Positions 10,136-31,040 of a stretch of 64,000 nucleotides of DNA are shown here, in pieces; positions within the stretch are counted from its first letter, which is position 1, and every line of letters begins with the position of its first letter. A program made the translations under genes and the position numbers. Location of the stretch: assembly GCA_040954595.2 (NCBI GenBank), contig CM082578.2:6696001-6760000 (forward strand), read 5' to 3'. The notes beneath the pieces are model-generated. The model ran no database searches. It was not told where the DNA came from and worked only from the letters and a program-made list of their open reading frames with translations. The DNA is from Balanoglossus misakiensis (Eukaryota; Hemichordata).

Positions 10136-13100
10136 TCATGAGGATCCATCCAAATTGATGGTGCTAGGGTTGAATTTTCCATGGTGCTTTGTGGCGTCGT
10201 ATCCAACACCATAGTTATCACTGAGATAGTCCAATATGGCTGGAATACTCGTCAGGGTGTTAAAGACTCGCTTGTCAGCTTTGCAAGTCACATGGTCCAT
10301 CATCTGTATAAGATGGTGATGGAAGCACTGTATAGGTGTTCCTGTCTGTAATGCTATGTCCACCTGTGAACGGGAGATAATGGTTAGTTAATGCATGTGA
10401 CAATCTCGGTCCTCATAAATGACACCAAGAAGAACTTAACAAATTTGGCTAATACATGATCTATGCTTCAAGAACCACATGCCACAGGAAACCACCTTCT
10501 TCCACAGTTGCATGTGAGATGAGGACAAGACAGTACAATATACACATGGACACATTTGTTTCATGATATGATCCAAGTGGGTGGACAGGCCACATGTACA
10601 TATATAGCATCTAGACACCAGCCAATCCAGCTACGCACACATGCGCACCATCCAGACTTCCGACAGTGTCAGAGGTAACCAAGTACGCTTTTTAGACAAC
10701 CTGGATTCGAATCCAGATATGTAAATTTTGATCAGATGGAGAAAATGTATGAATTTGTGAATCCTTACCCAGTCCTGTATACATTCCACTGGTGTGAATT
10801 CATACCCAGCATACATTGCAGGGTTTTGGAGAATTCCCCTCGCAGCCATGACTCCTGGAACACAGAAAATAAATGCATTTTTACAGCTGAAGTATATTGG
10901 GATGACAAACTTACAAATTCGAACAAACTCTCATATAAGGAGAATGTATTATGGCATGTTATACATTCTCGTCACACAAAATACCCTGGAGCTGATAACC
11001 ATGAAAACCTATCTTCATTCTTGTCTAAATTTGTTGCTTGTAAATAAATGGAAATGACATAGCTGTTACAACAATCCTGTATATCTATTAGCAACACTGG
11101 CAGCGATAGTACCAATGCAACTTCCACATGTACCACTACTTACTACACCATGTATCATGCATCAAGTCACCCAAAGGCACGTTTGATAATTACCATTAAC
11201 CCCTGTAAGTTCATGGACCTTCTGAACATCGTCCAGCGATCTGATGTCGCCGTTGGCAACAACGGGAATAGACACGCTGTCTTTGACCACTTTGATGTCA
11301 TCGTAATTGGCCGGTTCCGTGCGCTGTTCACTCGTTCTGCCGTGGACCGTGATCCAGGAGACGCCAGCTCGCTCTGCTTGCTGACAGAAATCTACTGTAT
11401 CCCTGGAAAGAGTGCAGTGATTTGCATTAGAAACCTGCTGAACTTGTTTGCTTGAAAATATAAAGTATAGTTGCAACTCAGTACAGAATTCGGTGACTTA
11501 CGCGAGCAGTTATAGCGTTTTTTGCATTTTTTTTCAAAACTGGTGGATTCATGCCCACAAAAATATCAGGATGAATGATCATGAAAAGACCTAATTGTCT
11601 CTCTGTGTGTATATAACTTGGACCACAATGTGGAGGAACTGTGCTTTGACATATAAACACTGAACAATGAGCACAACTGAGGACATTAAAGATGGGTATG
11701 ATTGCTGCTTTTATTACAAAGACAAACTTGTAGTGCTACTTGCTGGGAATATATGTCAAGGGACAGACCAGAAGCAAACAGTATATAGAGAATTATCAGT
11801 GTTAGATTTGCGGGCAGGACCTTACCTGAGATTAAAGCGAAGCCTGATTTTGATAGAAACTGAGAAGTTTTCATCCTGAACTCTGCTCCTTGTTTGTCTT
11901 ATCATATCTTTCACCAAGTCTGGATTTTTCAATAAATGAGCGCCGTAACCCTCAGCCATTGCCCATCTGCAAGCAGATGTTATTACCATGAGAAATGTGA
12001 CGTGGTCACTGCAAAGATAATTACTCATCTTCTTGTCAGCTACACATTTCTTCCTCAACGCAATCTCCTTCACTTTCATCAAACCTGTCATGCCTACACT
12101 TTGACATCATACTTGCTGTCAGTATTAAAAATGACTGACTGACAGTTACATTTCCAGAATCTTCAACACTCATTTACAATAAGGACATATACAAATATGA
12201 AAACTCCAGACATCAGGTCAAAAACCAGTGTAAGAATATTGGTGTGTGTCATTGGATCTCAAAGCTATTGATTTTTTTATTCCATTACCTTTGGGGACAT
12301 CCACAGTTCAAGTCAACACCATCAGCATAACTGCAGGAAAGATGTCAAGTTGGGAGTAAGGTCAAAGTTCATGACAGTAGTATGCATATACATTGTATCA
12401 TGTTAGTGGAATAGAATTTTTCCATGAATAAATCAAAACTATTTTTGTGTACTATTTCACAGACTGCTAATCTTGGGCTTGTACGATCACAGTGATAATT
12501 TAAAATGCATGCACATGTGGTCTGTGATCTGGGTTTTGCTCAAGTTTATGTACATATGATACAATAATCAAGAAACTGCCACCATGATCATTGTGATAAA
12601 GATGACATTCTAAGACTACTCACGGAGCAATGATCTCTGCAGCATCAGCCAGATCTTTTGCATTGTTGGCAGCAAACTGCACAATCAACGGTCTATCCCC
12701 TGAAAGGCAATGTGGAGGGAGGGTGAACATGATGGGTCTTATAATTATGACTACAGGGAGTACAGGCTCATCAGCTGGACAGTATTAATTAAAGGGGAAG
12801 GGTCATCAGAACTTTTTTGTTTACAAAAACACCATCAGACTTGTTCCTCTTAAGAATTCAGGGAGACCATGTCACCACTTTTGCATATGCACTACAAAGA
12901 AAAGCTCATCATTGTGATGGACATTGTATCAAATTGACTATCAAAACTGGCAGACATAATGCACTCATACCTGAATTTGTAGAAAATTCAATATCTCTCG
13001 CTTTGATTGATTTGATGAATGAATCTGATACAATCATTGGAGTAAACGCTAGGTCACATCCATATCTACAAGAGGTCAAAGTTACCAACGCATCAGTTAA

Positions 13101-13597
13101 TATGTGCTTGTGTTTGCCCCAGGAATAACTTCTGATACTGGCAAATTCACAATATATTATGATAATGAGTTTGTTTCCCCAGTATTAAAATGTTTAATGG
13201 CTGATAATATTCCAACTTCACTTTACTTGTGTCATTTGAAGCATATGCCATTAACTTGATGTAGAACTTTAAAAAAGTACGAAATAAACTACAGATTTAA
13301 ATGTAAAACATGACAAAACGATGTATTGCTTAGGTTGTTTTAGGTTAATAAAGAACAAACATTCACATGAATACTTACTTTCTCACAAGAGTTCTAAATG
13401 CCAACCTGGAAAAAGAAGTGAGAATTGTATTAGCAGAAGAGAGTGTAAGTATATTGCTAACATAAATTATCATTATTTCTTATTCATGTATGTACATCAC
13501 GGAGACAAGATTCCGCTGTGCATAATTCTTTGAAGGAAAAGTGCTTGCGCACAAGGAATTTATCTGAATAACTTTTTCTGATCTTAGCAAATTAAAA

Positions 13598-13656
<59 letters not shown>

Positions 13657-13749
13657 AATATTAAGAACTTACTTGGAATAGCGTACCATCGGTGCAGATA
13701 TTTTTAGCACATGGTTTTGAGTCAGCAATTCTGGGACAGATAATTTCAT
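10136..13749 (-). CDS. DUS4L: tRNA-dihydrouridine synthase 4-like
   Basis: This FMN/NADPH-dependent enzyme reduces uridines in the tRNA D-loop (positions 20a/20b in the Dus4 family). Nine exons on the minus strand (13673-13749, 13379-13405, 12971-13065, 12624-12699, 12289-12330, 11826-11966, 11194-11402, 10769-10854, 10136-10363) join in phase to give 326 residues, against 317 in human. Landmarks: APMVRYSKLAFRTLVRK; FTPMIVSDSFIKSIKARD; RPLIVQFAAN; the active-site segment NCGCPQRWAMAEGYG with the catalytic cysteine in GCP near residue 103; SIKIR; GVSWITVHGRT; PVVANGDIRS; and GVMAARGILQNPAMYAGYE near the phosphate-binding end of the barrel. The start at 13747-13749 is the first ATG in frame and lacks the longer human N-terminus. 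It is head-to-head with COG5, as on human 7q22.3. Confidence 0.95.
13595..13660. repeat. (AAAT)n microsatellite
   Basis: About sixteen AAAT units run uninterrupted in the first DUS4L intron, a few bases from the donor of the first coding exon (13667-13672 on the minus strand). Length polymorphism so close to a splice donor could matter, but nothing shows that it does. Confidence 0.95.
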
Positions 13750-14277
13750 ATTGTTCGATTGGCTGATTTCGCTTGCCCCATTCCGATGTTTGTATTCATC
13801 ACTCATTTGTCCAATCACCGGTAAAACTGCCTACACGTGTGTAGATCAGGGTCGCTGTATGGTGGTTGCGTACAGGTGCATTTCACAAAATAGTCATGTT
13901 GCCATCGTGGTATCTTCCTACCGCTACACCTTTTCGCGTGACAGACACCCGGGACAGACACTGCAGCACTTGCAGCTGTTCGTAATACACTGCACTCCCG
14001 ATCCTAGGCACCAGGCGCTGAGTACGCGTGTAAACGATGGCGAACACAAATTTCAAACAAACAAATCCAGTTGACATTTCCAGATCGTCGTTCACCAAAG
14101 TCAAATTTTAGTTGTCCTTTTTGTAATCCAAATAAAAAAATATCTTAATTAATCAATTTAAAACATAAAATCTATATGGTGATTTTTCATACAATTTAAA
14201 TGTAGTAGAAAACGACTTTTGATTAGATCTTGTTTGTTTTATTACTAGTCGAACTCACGGTTTGCCAATACAAGACT
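13750..14277. promoter_or_regulatory. Divergent DUS4L/COG5 promoter interval
   Basis: These 528 bases separate the two start codons, and both genes must initiate here. Two CCAAT-type boxes are visible: ATTGG at 13758-13762 and CCAAT at 13811-13815. The interval is richer in CpG than the neighbouring introns. No TATA box is apparent. Confidence 0.55.
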
Positions 14278-21795
<7,518 letters not shown>

Positions 21796-24700
21796 GGGAA
21801 ATAGCGGCGTCTGTATGCTTTCATCATGAACTGCCTGCGGATTTTAGAGTGACGGAGGATGTGATCTAGAAGACAGGCCATCTTCATGTTGTACTTTGCA
21901 GAATCTGCTCCATGCATGTGACAGTACTGGTGAATTTTGGTTATTGACTTTGAGGAGACTTGGAATATACTGAAAGGTTTAGAAATTTACTGTAATAGGA
22001 GAGGGATTATTATTTCAAGGCAGGTATATCTGTTATCCAGAAGTATGGATTTATTTGGTTGATTTTTGAACCTAAAAGTAACGCATCGATTTCCACCAGG
22101 TAGGCTTGGGTATGTCAGGGCAGGACAGGATACAGTAGAACAGTCATGGAAATCTATTCTGAAATACTTCGTCGTAATTAGAACTCTGAAAAATAGTGCA
22201 GACTCACCTAGGAACTATTATTTCAATGATAACCTTTGAAGTTGACAGCAAGACTGTAAAAGTACCTGTTGACAGGACTTCAAACACTGTCAGGTCAACA
22301 TGTCCAAAATATGTGACTTCTCACGGGCATAATTTCCAGGTGCCCCAAAATATTTGTTGTCAACTAATGTAATCAGACTGCATGCTGAGCAAATCTATTG
22401 TCTTGTATGATAAATATTCATACTGCTTTTCACATCCAATCAACAAAGCCCTGATGAACACTGTTTAAATTGTATGCTCCTTTGCCATCATAAATGTTGG
22501 ATTTTTAACTCTGGCAGTAGATCAAATGTCTTCTAATTTGATTTTACTCGGTTTATTCTGGGTATTTTTTTTGGGGGGGGGGGGGGGGAATTAACATGTT
22601 TGCCTGCACCAGTACATTAACTCTTTCCAAAATGTGTATTTATTTCATTGTTTCTGGGTATCAGAACATGTACAGAGATTTTTTAATGTAAGAATATGTC
22701 GGTTCCAAGGTTGTATTATCATGGGAAGGGTACATCAAGCAGGCTCTTTTTCTAAGAACTTTAAAAAATAAATCATGGAAAGGCAAATGCACCGGTATGT
22801 GTGTGTCGTTTCTCTTCCTCATGCCATTGTATATTTTGCTGCTTACTGGCATCAATATTTTTTCAAAATTCCAGTAACTTGACGAGTCTGTAAACATCAC
22901 TCGAACACTCCCAGGATACCTCAAACTCACAGAAATCACCACACAACAAATTAGCTAAACTACTCATACATTTTTATTCTTGCATTTACATTCACAGATT
23001 TTCTTTCACAGTTCAAAGTTGATTATTTTTGCACACAATTCACAATAATTACTTTATCCTATATGTCAATGACTATTAAAAAAGTGACACGTCTGTGTGT
23101 TCATAAATACTCTTACATTTAAATAAAAGTATACATTTTTTTTTTCCAAAGGGGTACAGATAGACATCAAAAATTACATGTGATAAAAAATGGCCAGCAA
23201 TATGTGACATTGAAAAGTTTAAAAACTACATTCCCTTCACCAGATAGTACATATCTACACGGCACACAACAAGGTCATTGGAATAGACACTATGATGACA
23301 TAAGCACCGATGGTGACATCATAGCTATGACATCATCAGTGAAGACTCCAATGATATCATCGGTGCAGACACTACAAACAGCTCAGATTTACATAGGTCG
23401 TTACACACAGCAGAACTACACTCTACAGATTCAGTAAAAACATCAGTACACTAAAGCGCTAGAAAACTTTGAACTTCTTGCGGCAGGAGTGCCGCTTGTT
23501 AGAGATAAGTGTTTTGCAGATATTGCACAATGTTCCTTGTAGTTTCAGAACTCAAACACATCAACGGTTCCTCAAAACACACAATGACAGAACATTTTTA
23601 CACAAACTCCATCACGCTGGTCACTTAATTGTATTTTTTTTCTCTCTAAATTGTCAGATAAAATACCCTGCTTTACATAAATATTATATAAATTCAACTA
23701 ATATTATTTTGAGCGATAAACATATGTATTCATTTTACATTTAATTGGAGAAATAAAAAAAAATATGTAATGTTATATTTAAGCAATAAAACACCCCCAG
23801 CCATGGTATACCACGAGATTTTGACCAGTTCACGACATATACGCACGAGCGATAGCGAGTGTGTATATGGAGTTGAACTGGTCAAAATCGAGTGGTATAC
23901 CATGGCTGGGGGTGTTTTATTGCTATTATATTATGCCAGTATATTGAAACTTTGCATAAAACATTTTAAAAAGGCATTTTCTTTGACTATGATATATGAC
24001 TGTGGTATATGGCTAATATATCACGGTCACATGTCGTGTCTCGACCAATCAAATAGCTTGATTTACACCATCAATATACTGGTATAATATAATATAACAT
24101 TTAATAAGATATGGCTTTGGTAATAGAAAAAGCTGATAGGGCTCACTGTTCACTGCAGTGTTTGTGACAACACTTTTGAGCATCAATTGCTGCAACCAAC
24201 TGAGAAATCTATGTTTCAGATTTTTTTTACAGTTGGCTCTACAATTATGACTGTGATCCTTGATTCTCTGAGCAATGAAAGTAATATTTCCACCAGACTG
24301 ATGAAGGTATTCACTTTTTAGTATTATTTACACCACCTGGTAAGCGCTGCTTCAACTGCACACCAACCTCTGCGCCCTATAATCACTGTTTGCTATAAAC
24401 TGGTGAGCTCAGAATCCATGACTACAAAATGGTTGGGCTGTTCATCCCCTTCAAATTTGTGATCATATTTCCCTTCAACTACCAAGCTGTGGTACATTCC
24501 TATTGTCGGCATGGCATGGACTGGCCCATTTTGAGGGGAAATGGGGATGACAGGGTACCCCCACCCCCATAAAAAAATGCCCTTGCTAATGCCTAAACTA
24601 AATTCTAAAGCACAGAACATTGACACTACTATAATATACTTGAGAGCCAAAATGCTCAAAATCAAGCTGATAAATTCAAAATTCCCAGGAGCAACTTCTC

Positions 24701-26713
24701 CGCACAATTACTACTGCCCTTGCAAAGACACGGTCGATGGATGAACTTCACGTCACCAACTGCAATGCCAATGAAAACTGTCAGCTGTGAGATGGCACGG
24801 CCTGTTATGCCTAGTTCACTGGTAAACATCTCGTAATTATTATGACCAGGTGTTACGAATTCTAAAATCGCTTCAAGAATCTGCTGGGGATGTGATTATA
24901 TTGCCTATCAGAACTACCAAGCAGGTAAATTGAATACCCAATTGCAATTATCTGTACGTATAGTGGTCCAGTAAATTATACAGACCGAGCAAAGAATTCA
25001 TTCATTCTTTCACAGGGTCACCAAATGCCCAGTTTTCACTCCACTGGCCATGGATATTTCACTTTACTAAACTGACAGTTAACTGCACAGTAAACGCAGC
25101 AACAACCAATGTTTTTTCTCTCCAAATAAATACAATTAATTATTGCCAACTGTTGGTTTTTCCCAACAAAATGACATTCCAACTACATTTAATGCTGCTT
25201 ATTAAAGCTTTCCACTGCAAGTTGATAAGATATGAACAACCCACTTGAGCTGTCCAGCTAAGATTTTTGTGCTCTTTGCGTACAGGCGGACTGTGGTACG
25301 GGGTGCCCCTGAGGTCTACACGCAGAACTAGAAGCTGGCCACATCAGATGATATCAAACATATGGCAGTATTTACAAATGCATGTATCACTGATACATTC
25401 AAAAAAAGCAATAGGCTGGGGTAAAGTCCACCTTCTCAGGATCTGACAATAATACTTCCTTGTTCCATTTGAAACATTTTTTTCAATGCTATGATTCTAA
25501 ACCATTCTCTTTGTTTATTTGGTTATATGTCTTGCAAATGAACTCAGATCCCTTCACTTTCTTTTGTGACATAATTTTATCTTGCCTGATATCAGCGTAA
25601 ATGGCTTACTGTAGTTATCATGATTTCTACATAAACTCCCAAATTATTTTATCTTTTAATAGGCGGGAACGCATTTTACCAAATTGTTAAGTTTCTGAGT
25701 TAATTGACATAAAGCAGCTGTCTCTTGCCAAACTTGTGATGTCTGATAAACAAATTTACAAACTCTTATTTGTACGTGCATAACTGGAAGCCTATGAAGA
25801 TTAGCCGCGCAAGGACTGCATATTTGAGTAGAATTCCGTCAATGTGAACAGAAAGCGGAATCAAAACAACTCCATTAATTGTACATCAAAACTCACTGCT
25901 AGCAAGTTCTTCAAATGAGCCATTGTTCATTTTGCCGAAGGCAGTGGTCTATGAGAGCGAACCTAGACAATTTGCTTTTTCATTTGTGACAACACTGACA
26001 GATAAGCAGAAAGGCTGACAGATAAACATATACACACACAAATGGCAGGCTATATCAGTGCACAAAAACTGACAGTCAGTTTGAGATGCAACTTGTCACA
26101 ACAGAAACGACACCCGCCCGCAGCTGGATTTCCTTAGAGACATAAATCCAGAAAGTACAACAACACAACACAGTGAGTGTTTTCAATGTTCAGCTCCCGG
26201 CTTTTACGGGAGCCGACTCTACAAAGTGAAAATCGTCAATGGGAAGTATTATAATACAGTAAAAAGCCGCCGTGATATCTTGTAGTTTTACAACGATGTG
26301 CGTCTAAGTAAATAAAAAATGTCTCTATTAAGTAAGAAAAAATGGAATGGTCTCATAATGTAGAGTTTCAGTTGGTTGGCTAAAAAGGTTGTCTTACCTT
26401 CCACTTTGGACACGGGAGAATAGAAATGGAGGTTGATTACGATGAGCTGTTTACTCGGTTCAGACATTTTTGTTGTTGTGATATTTGCATTTCAGTACTG
26501 ATGGCAGGAAGGCTGTCAACATTTCAAGACGCAAGTCCCTGATATCAGTCAAACCGCTGACCCGACATTCAAGGTCAAAGGTCAAACAATGGTACCAGCG
26601 TACCACACTGAAAAATAATAACAAAAGTCATCAATATCATGGTCTACATGACTGGCATGGGTAGGATGTGTACGACAGCCTGATAAAATAGAATCACAAA
26701 TTCAATCGTCTAT
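21796..26713. other. Convergent COG5/TDG 3' region
   Basis: No coding exon is recognisable here. A COG5 poly(A) signal candidate (AATAAA) lies at 22767-22772 and a minus-strand candidate (TTTATT) at 22973-22978, so the stretch is probably about 1 kb of COG5 3' UTR and up to 3.7 kb of TDG 3' UTR. It contains a G run (22572-22588), a foldback element (23769-24102) and a 7-bp stem-loop (26193-26213). The rest is AT-rich, with no pattern I can name. Confidence 0.5.
23769..24102. mobile_element. Foldback element with nested hairpin
   Basis: The outer ends are inverted (AATGTTATATT at 23769-23779; AATATAACATT at 24092-24102). A second inverted pair, TATTATGCCAGTATATTG-like, flanks the right half (about 23926-23946 and 24073-24095). 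The left half, 23783-23923, is a near-perfect hairpin whose arms run from GCAATAAAACACCCCCAGCC to its complement, around a loop of about 40 bases. The structure fits a non-autonomous foldback transposon, probably composite. No coding capacity is present and the target duplication is unclear. Confidence 0.7.
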
Positions 26714-29700
26714 TTAGGGGTTGTAATGGCACGACGTGACGTTGGGCCCACCCTCCTGTTTGACTTGAAAGGTGTCGGTGAAATTCGGCAGTTGGTGAGC
26801 CATGTTAGCCGAGTCCAAAGGCTGGACGTTGGGACTGTGGCCTGACGTGCCCGGCATCATTGTCCTCTCGTGCATTGGATTGTGAGCCGACGAGACAGGT
26901 GGCATGGCTGTCCTGTTCTGCATGCTGCCGCCCTGCTGCAGGTGATGGTGCAGTGCTGGGTGGCCCGGGTAATTGTCGATGTTCGGAATATGGTCAATGA
27001 AGCTGCCGGGCTCAAAGCCGGAGGCGACCACTGTGGGATGATGGATGCCGTAGCCGCTGTCTGCCGGCTCCTGCTTGATGTGAAATCCCAGGCCGTTGGG
27101 TGGTCTTTGAGACTCCTCAGGCGGCTCCTGCTTCACAAGGGTATTCATGGAAGTCGCCTGGGCGGTCGCCAAGAAGTCCTGGTTGTCGTAGTTGATGGGC
27201 TGAAGTTGTGACGACTCCAGATCCCTCTTCTCCGCCTTGACCAGGGCTCCGGCCCCTCCCTTTGACTTCGACTTGGGGGGAGGTGGGGGTGGTATGATCG
27301 GATCCGGGGAGTGGGGGCGGCCTGTCAGATCATTCCGCAATTTTTTCAACTGGAGGTAGAAGGGCACTTTGTCGGTTGCCCGGGGAAACTGGGAGCATCG
27401 AGCACTTGAAGAGGGCATCACGAAAACAACCTGATAAACAATGAACAACACAAACGACAGAGGAAATTGGATAGATTAGAATGTATCCAAGCTGGGCACC
27501 AAACCCTGTCATATTTTCTGCCACAAAGTTGTGACATGTGATAAAGAGAACAGGGAGAACCAAAAATCTGTCAAATATAAAACGACGGCTTGAAACGACT
27601 AAAAGTGTTATTGTCCTGTTGCTAAAGTGTGAATTTTTTTGTCTGCACACAGTTGCATTCAGGCAGAAGAATGGACCAAGGTCACGGGCCAAACAATAGA
27701 GAAACTCCCTTTGAATCATACTGCACTCACTGTCAGACACATCTGTGTTTCTGCTGCCAATGCCTTTGTGTGTTCTCTTTAGACAAACCGTGCCCTCGAT
27801 CAATACTACATTCATATGCTTCAAATACAGTGCTAAATGGGAATAGCAATCAAATAAAACGATTTTGTTTCCAACACAAAGGTGCACATAGGATCTTATA
27901 CCAGAATCCCTATGCAGAAAATTTATTAAATAGAATTTAAACAAAAAAAGACCCTCCTACCGTATCCGTGCCTTCTATAGGTTCCGGTTGTCTGCCAATT
28001 TCAAAGTCCTTTTTACCACTGAATATCTCGTAGATGCCTTTGCCATTGAAGCACACAATTTTTGGTGTGTATTTCTTGATCTTCTTCAAGAGCTCTATAC
28101 CTCCCTCTTTGATTTCTTTTCTGAAGTTCAGATTTTTGGGGGGAGGGGGGGGGGGGGGGGGCGAACAAAACAAAAATCAATAAGCTTGTGTATCTTGCAA
28201 AGCCCATTTTTTTCACTGAAGATGTTTACAATATAGATAGAAGAAGCTATTTCAACAACCACCATAATGATGAAAAGATAAATACTTAATAGTGTCACAA
28301 GAAACATTTTAGAATACATCCTCAATAATACACACCCACAAAAAAGATCTATCCCCACATTTTAGCAGTTTTTCACTCATACGATAAATTTTCCACACAA
28401 ACGAACCTTGTCAAATCAGCACTTCCTCTGCTGGTCCTCTCGACGATATTAGTAAAGCCAATCCCGAACTCCTTCAGTCTGACATCATCCAGACAGGTCA
28501 TCGGTTCCGGTATCAATCCAGACAGATACAGACACTTCCCTGCAAGGTGTAAATTATGTGACGCATCCGGGATGAGAAACTCGCTTTTTGGCATGACAAT
28601 TTCCCCCCATCCTTTGTTTTCAGCTACCTGAATAATTACCCGTTTTTAACGAGGGCGTTGGACTTTGATCAGTTTGGGACAGACTGCACAGGCAGCTGAC
28701 TACCGTAAGTACTGTATTTCCAAGCAGCACATTGCTATTTATTTATTTCGTGCATATGATAACATATGTGCATGTTTGTGCATTTGCCATCTGTTCATAC
28801 GTCTGTTCAAAATCCTAGCCCGACATTTCATCACTGAACAGAGACTTTCCAAAGCCAGACAAGTGGCAAAGTAACAGTGTGTAGCTAGTTGTGTTTTTGC
28901 AACTTACAAGTGACCTAAAGGTGGTATCACAGGTTAAAAGTACCAGCCCTGCTTTCTGTGGTACTCATAATTTACTAAACTTAAACAGTTACTTTTGGGG
29001 TTTTTTAGTCAAAGAATAGTATTGAGTGAGAAATAAACCTACAGAAGTGATTTCCAGGCCCAGCATAGTGATGACCTTTGAAGGCAGCATATAAACCAGG
29101 ATTGATTCCGACCTGCAAATTAATATGAAACACTCAAAGTTATCAAGGGCTGAGAGAGCACACAGGAGGACAACCTGGAGACGAACTTGTGGCTCAATAA
29201 ATATTCACAACATCATAGACACAAATTTATCAAAATATCTTGTATTGTTAAATATTTTCAAATTAATATGATTTGTACTTTCTTATCTGAATGCTTAGTA
29301 ACTAAAGCCACCTTCATTACAAACAGATAGGTGAATCTCATTACCAGCCATAGTAAAGAGACACAGTTACAGCTCCAACAATAAATTGGAATTTTAGGAT
29401 AAAATATTACAGGGTTGATGGAAACATGAACCAAGCAACATTTGTAGATAATTCACCCTGCTTTGACAAACACAAGTAACATAAAATAACAGATGAATAC
29501 TGTAAAAAGAGATGGACACATATTGTCACGAAAAGACACATCATCACAAAGACAAATACGGAGGGGGAAACTCAGAAACTGAGAACCTACGATAGCTATA
29601 TCAAGGTTGTAGTCTAAGTGATCTGGCAGTGTTCTCTTGAGAACCTCCTCTTCGGGCATGCCTTGGAACCTGTCCACTTTCCTCCTCTTCTTGGCCGGAA

Positions 29701-31040
29701 AGGCGTCTGTTATTTTCTCCTGCTTGACTTTCTTCTTCCGTCCCTTTGCCGGAGTGTTTGAGACCGTCGGCTGTTGGAGTTGTTGCAGTTGGTGTTGTGG
29801 TTGGTACATGGGCTGCATCTGCATCATTTGGTGGTGATGTTGTTGTTGTTGTTGATGATGATCATAGTGTTGCTGTTGTTGTTGTTGATGATGATGCTGT
29901 TGTTGTTGTTGGTGGTGGTGGTGGTGATGGTGGGGGTAATCAGGTGGTTCTATTTTGATCATGTGCGGGTCGGGTGGTTCTATCTTCACCATCGGGTGAC
30001 TAGTGACAAATTCAGAGCGACATACAATGTAGGTGCAAGAATTATACTCAGATCTTTTGCCTTTTTTATCTTTAGCTGTAATAGTATGCCTGCTTTTGGC
30101 ACATCAAAAAATATATATATATTTTTGCAGCTACGTACTGCAGTGTATGGCTTCTGAAGAAAAAAAGCTGAAAACTTGGAAAAGAGACATTTGGGGTCAC
30201 AGTTTAGGGATGCACCAGTGCCACAGCTGTGTAACTGGAACACGTTACTTTCTTGACGCAGTGACCAAAAAACACTATTATGAGACTTCAGTTTCTACTT
30301 AAAGGTCAAGGGTCAAAAAGCAACATTCCAATTTCCCATGATTCAAATTACATGTATACAACTACATTGTATTATGTAACCCTACAAATGCAATATTTTT
30401 GACACTGTTACATTTTTGATATTTTGTGGTTCTACATAGTCAAATAGTGTGTGGTTGCCATACATGGTTTGATATATGCAATTACCGGATCATGGTAATT
30501 AGGATTTTTTTTTTGTATTAGAGACCATTGCTTTGTGTACGTAAAAACATACATCTGTATTCAAAATAACGATTTCTATGTGACACTGATATATTCTTGA
30601 AATCCATCACTTCAAACCACCATTGTTAATTTGAAAGTGCTTTAATTAAACAGCCGTGTTTGGAATTTTCTATACTAGCCTATTTACTGAGTTCTACAGT
30701 ACGCTAGCCTATTTACTAAATGTAAACTAAACCTGAAAATGGTGGTCTTACAGACTTGACTGCTGACGGCTAGAGACATGCACAATTTATTTCACATTTA
30801 TAAACAGACTCCTTGGTGGAAAGGCTAGTGACGGTTTTCTTTCAAATGCGTTTTACAGTTGGAGATAATTTGCATATTATTGTTTTTGAAAGGCGATTTA
30901 AATGCGTGAATCTCATTTAGCATACACATTCACACTGTCCTCATTTTGTGTTGTTGCGACTTGCTAATGTTACATACAACGTACGTATATACTTACAAAT
31001 ACGGGCTGGATTGATGGGGTGGTGGTTGTGGGTAGTCCAT
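26714..31040 (-). CDS. TDG: G/T-mismatch thymine-DNA glycosylase
   Basis: TDG excises thymine from G:T mispairs and removes 5-formyl- and 5-carboxylcytosine during active demethylation. Six coding exons (30997-31040, 29591-29999, 29043-29112, 28407-28539, 27961-28120, 26714-27430) join in phase to 510 residues; human has 410. The N-terminus is proline-rich, then histidine/glutamine-rich (about residues 33-75). KQEKITDAF and [10 protein letters not shown] precede the catalytic core, as in human. Core landmarks: VGINPGL (catalytic asparagine near 155), [42 protein letters not shown] and [15 protein letters not shown]. The long C-terminal tail (about 310-510) aligns only loosely. Seven psi-K-x-E SUMO-type motifs occur in the tails, against one known major site in human. 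An acceptor just before the ATG implies an unlocated 5' noncoding exon. It is head-to-head with UQCC5-UQCC6; in human, UQCC6 is also near TDG. Confidence 0.95.
29817..29930 (-). repeat. TDG: Coding CAN-repeat (His/Gln tract) in TDG exon 2
   Basis: Interrupted CAG/CAA/CAC/CAT codons encode alternating histidine and glutamine runs in the TDG N-terminal tail. The mix of synonymous codons argues against a recently expanded pure triplet. The long plus-strand frames opposite it are shadows of the repeat. Confidence 0.9.

Noticed and set aside
10702-10722. GGATTCGAATCC, resembling the B box of a tRNA gene
   Set aside because: No matching A box, acceptor stem or cloverleaf could be built in the flanks; the palindrome alone is not a tRNA.
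12817-13128. 103-codon plus-strand frame in the DUS4L region
   Set aside because: The minus strand here holds a DUS4L exon (12971-13065) with correct splice sites and phase; the plus frame has no known domain and is its shadow.
29637-30157. Several plus-strand frames rich in valine, leucine and glycine
   Set aside because: They are antisense readings of the His/Gln codon repeat in TDG exon 2.
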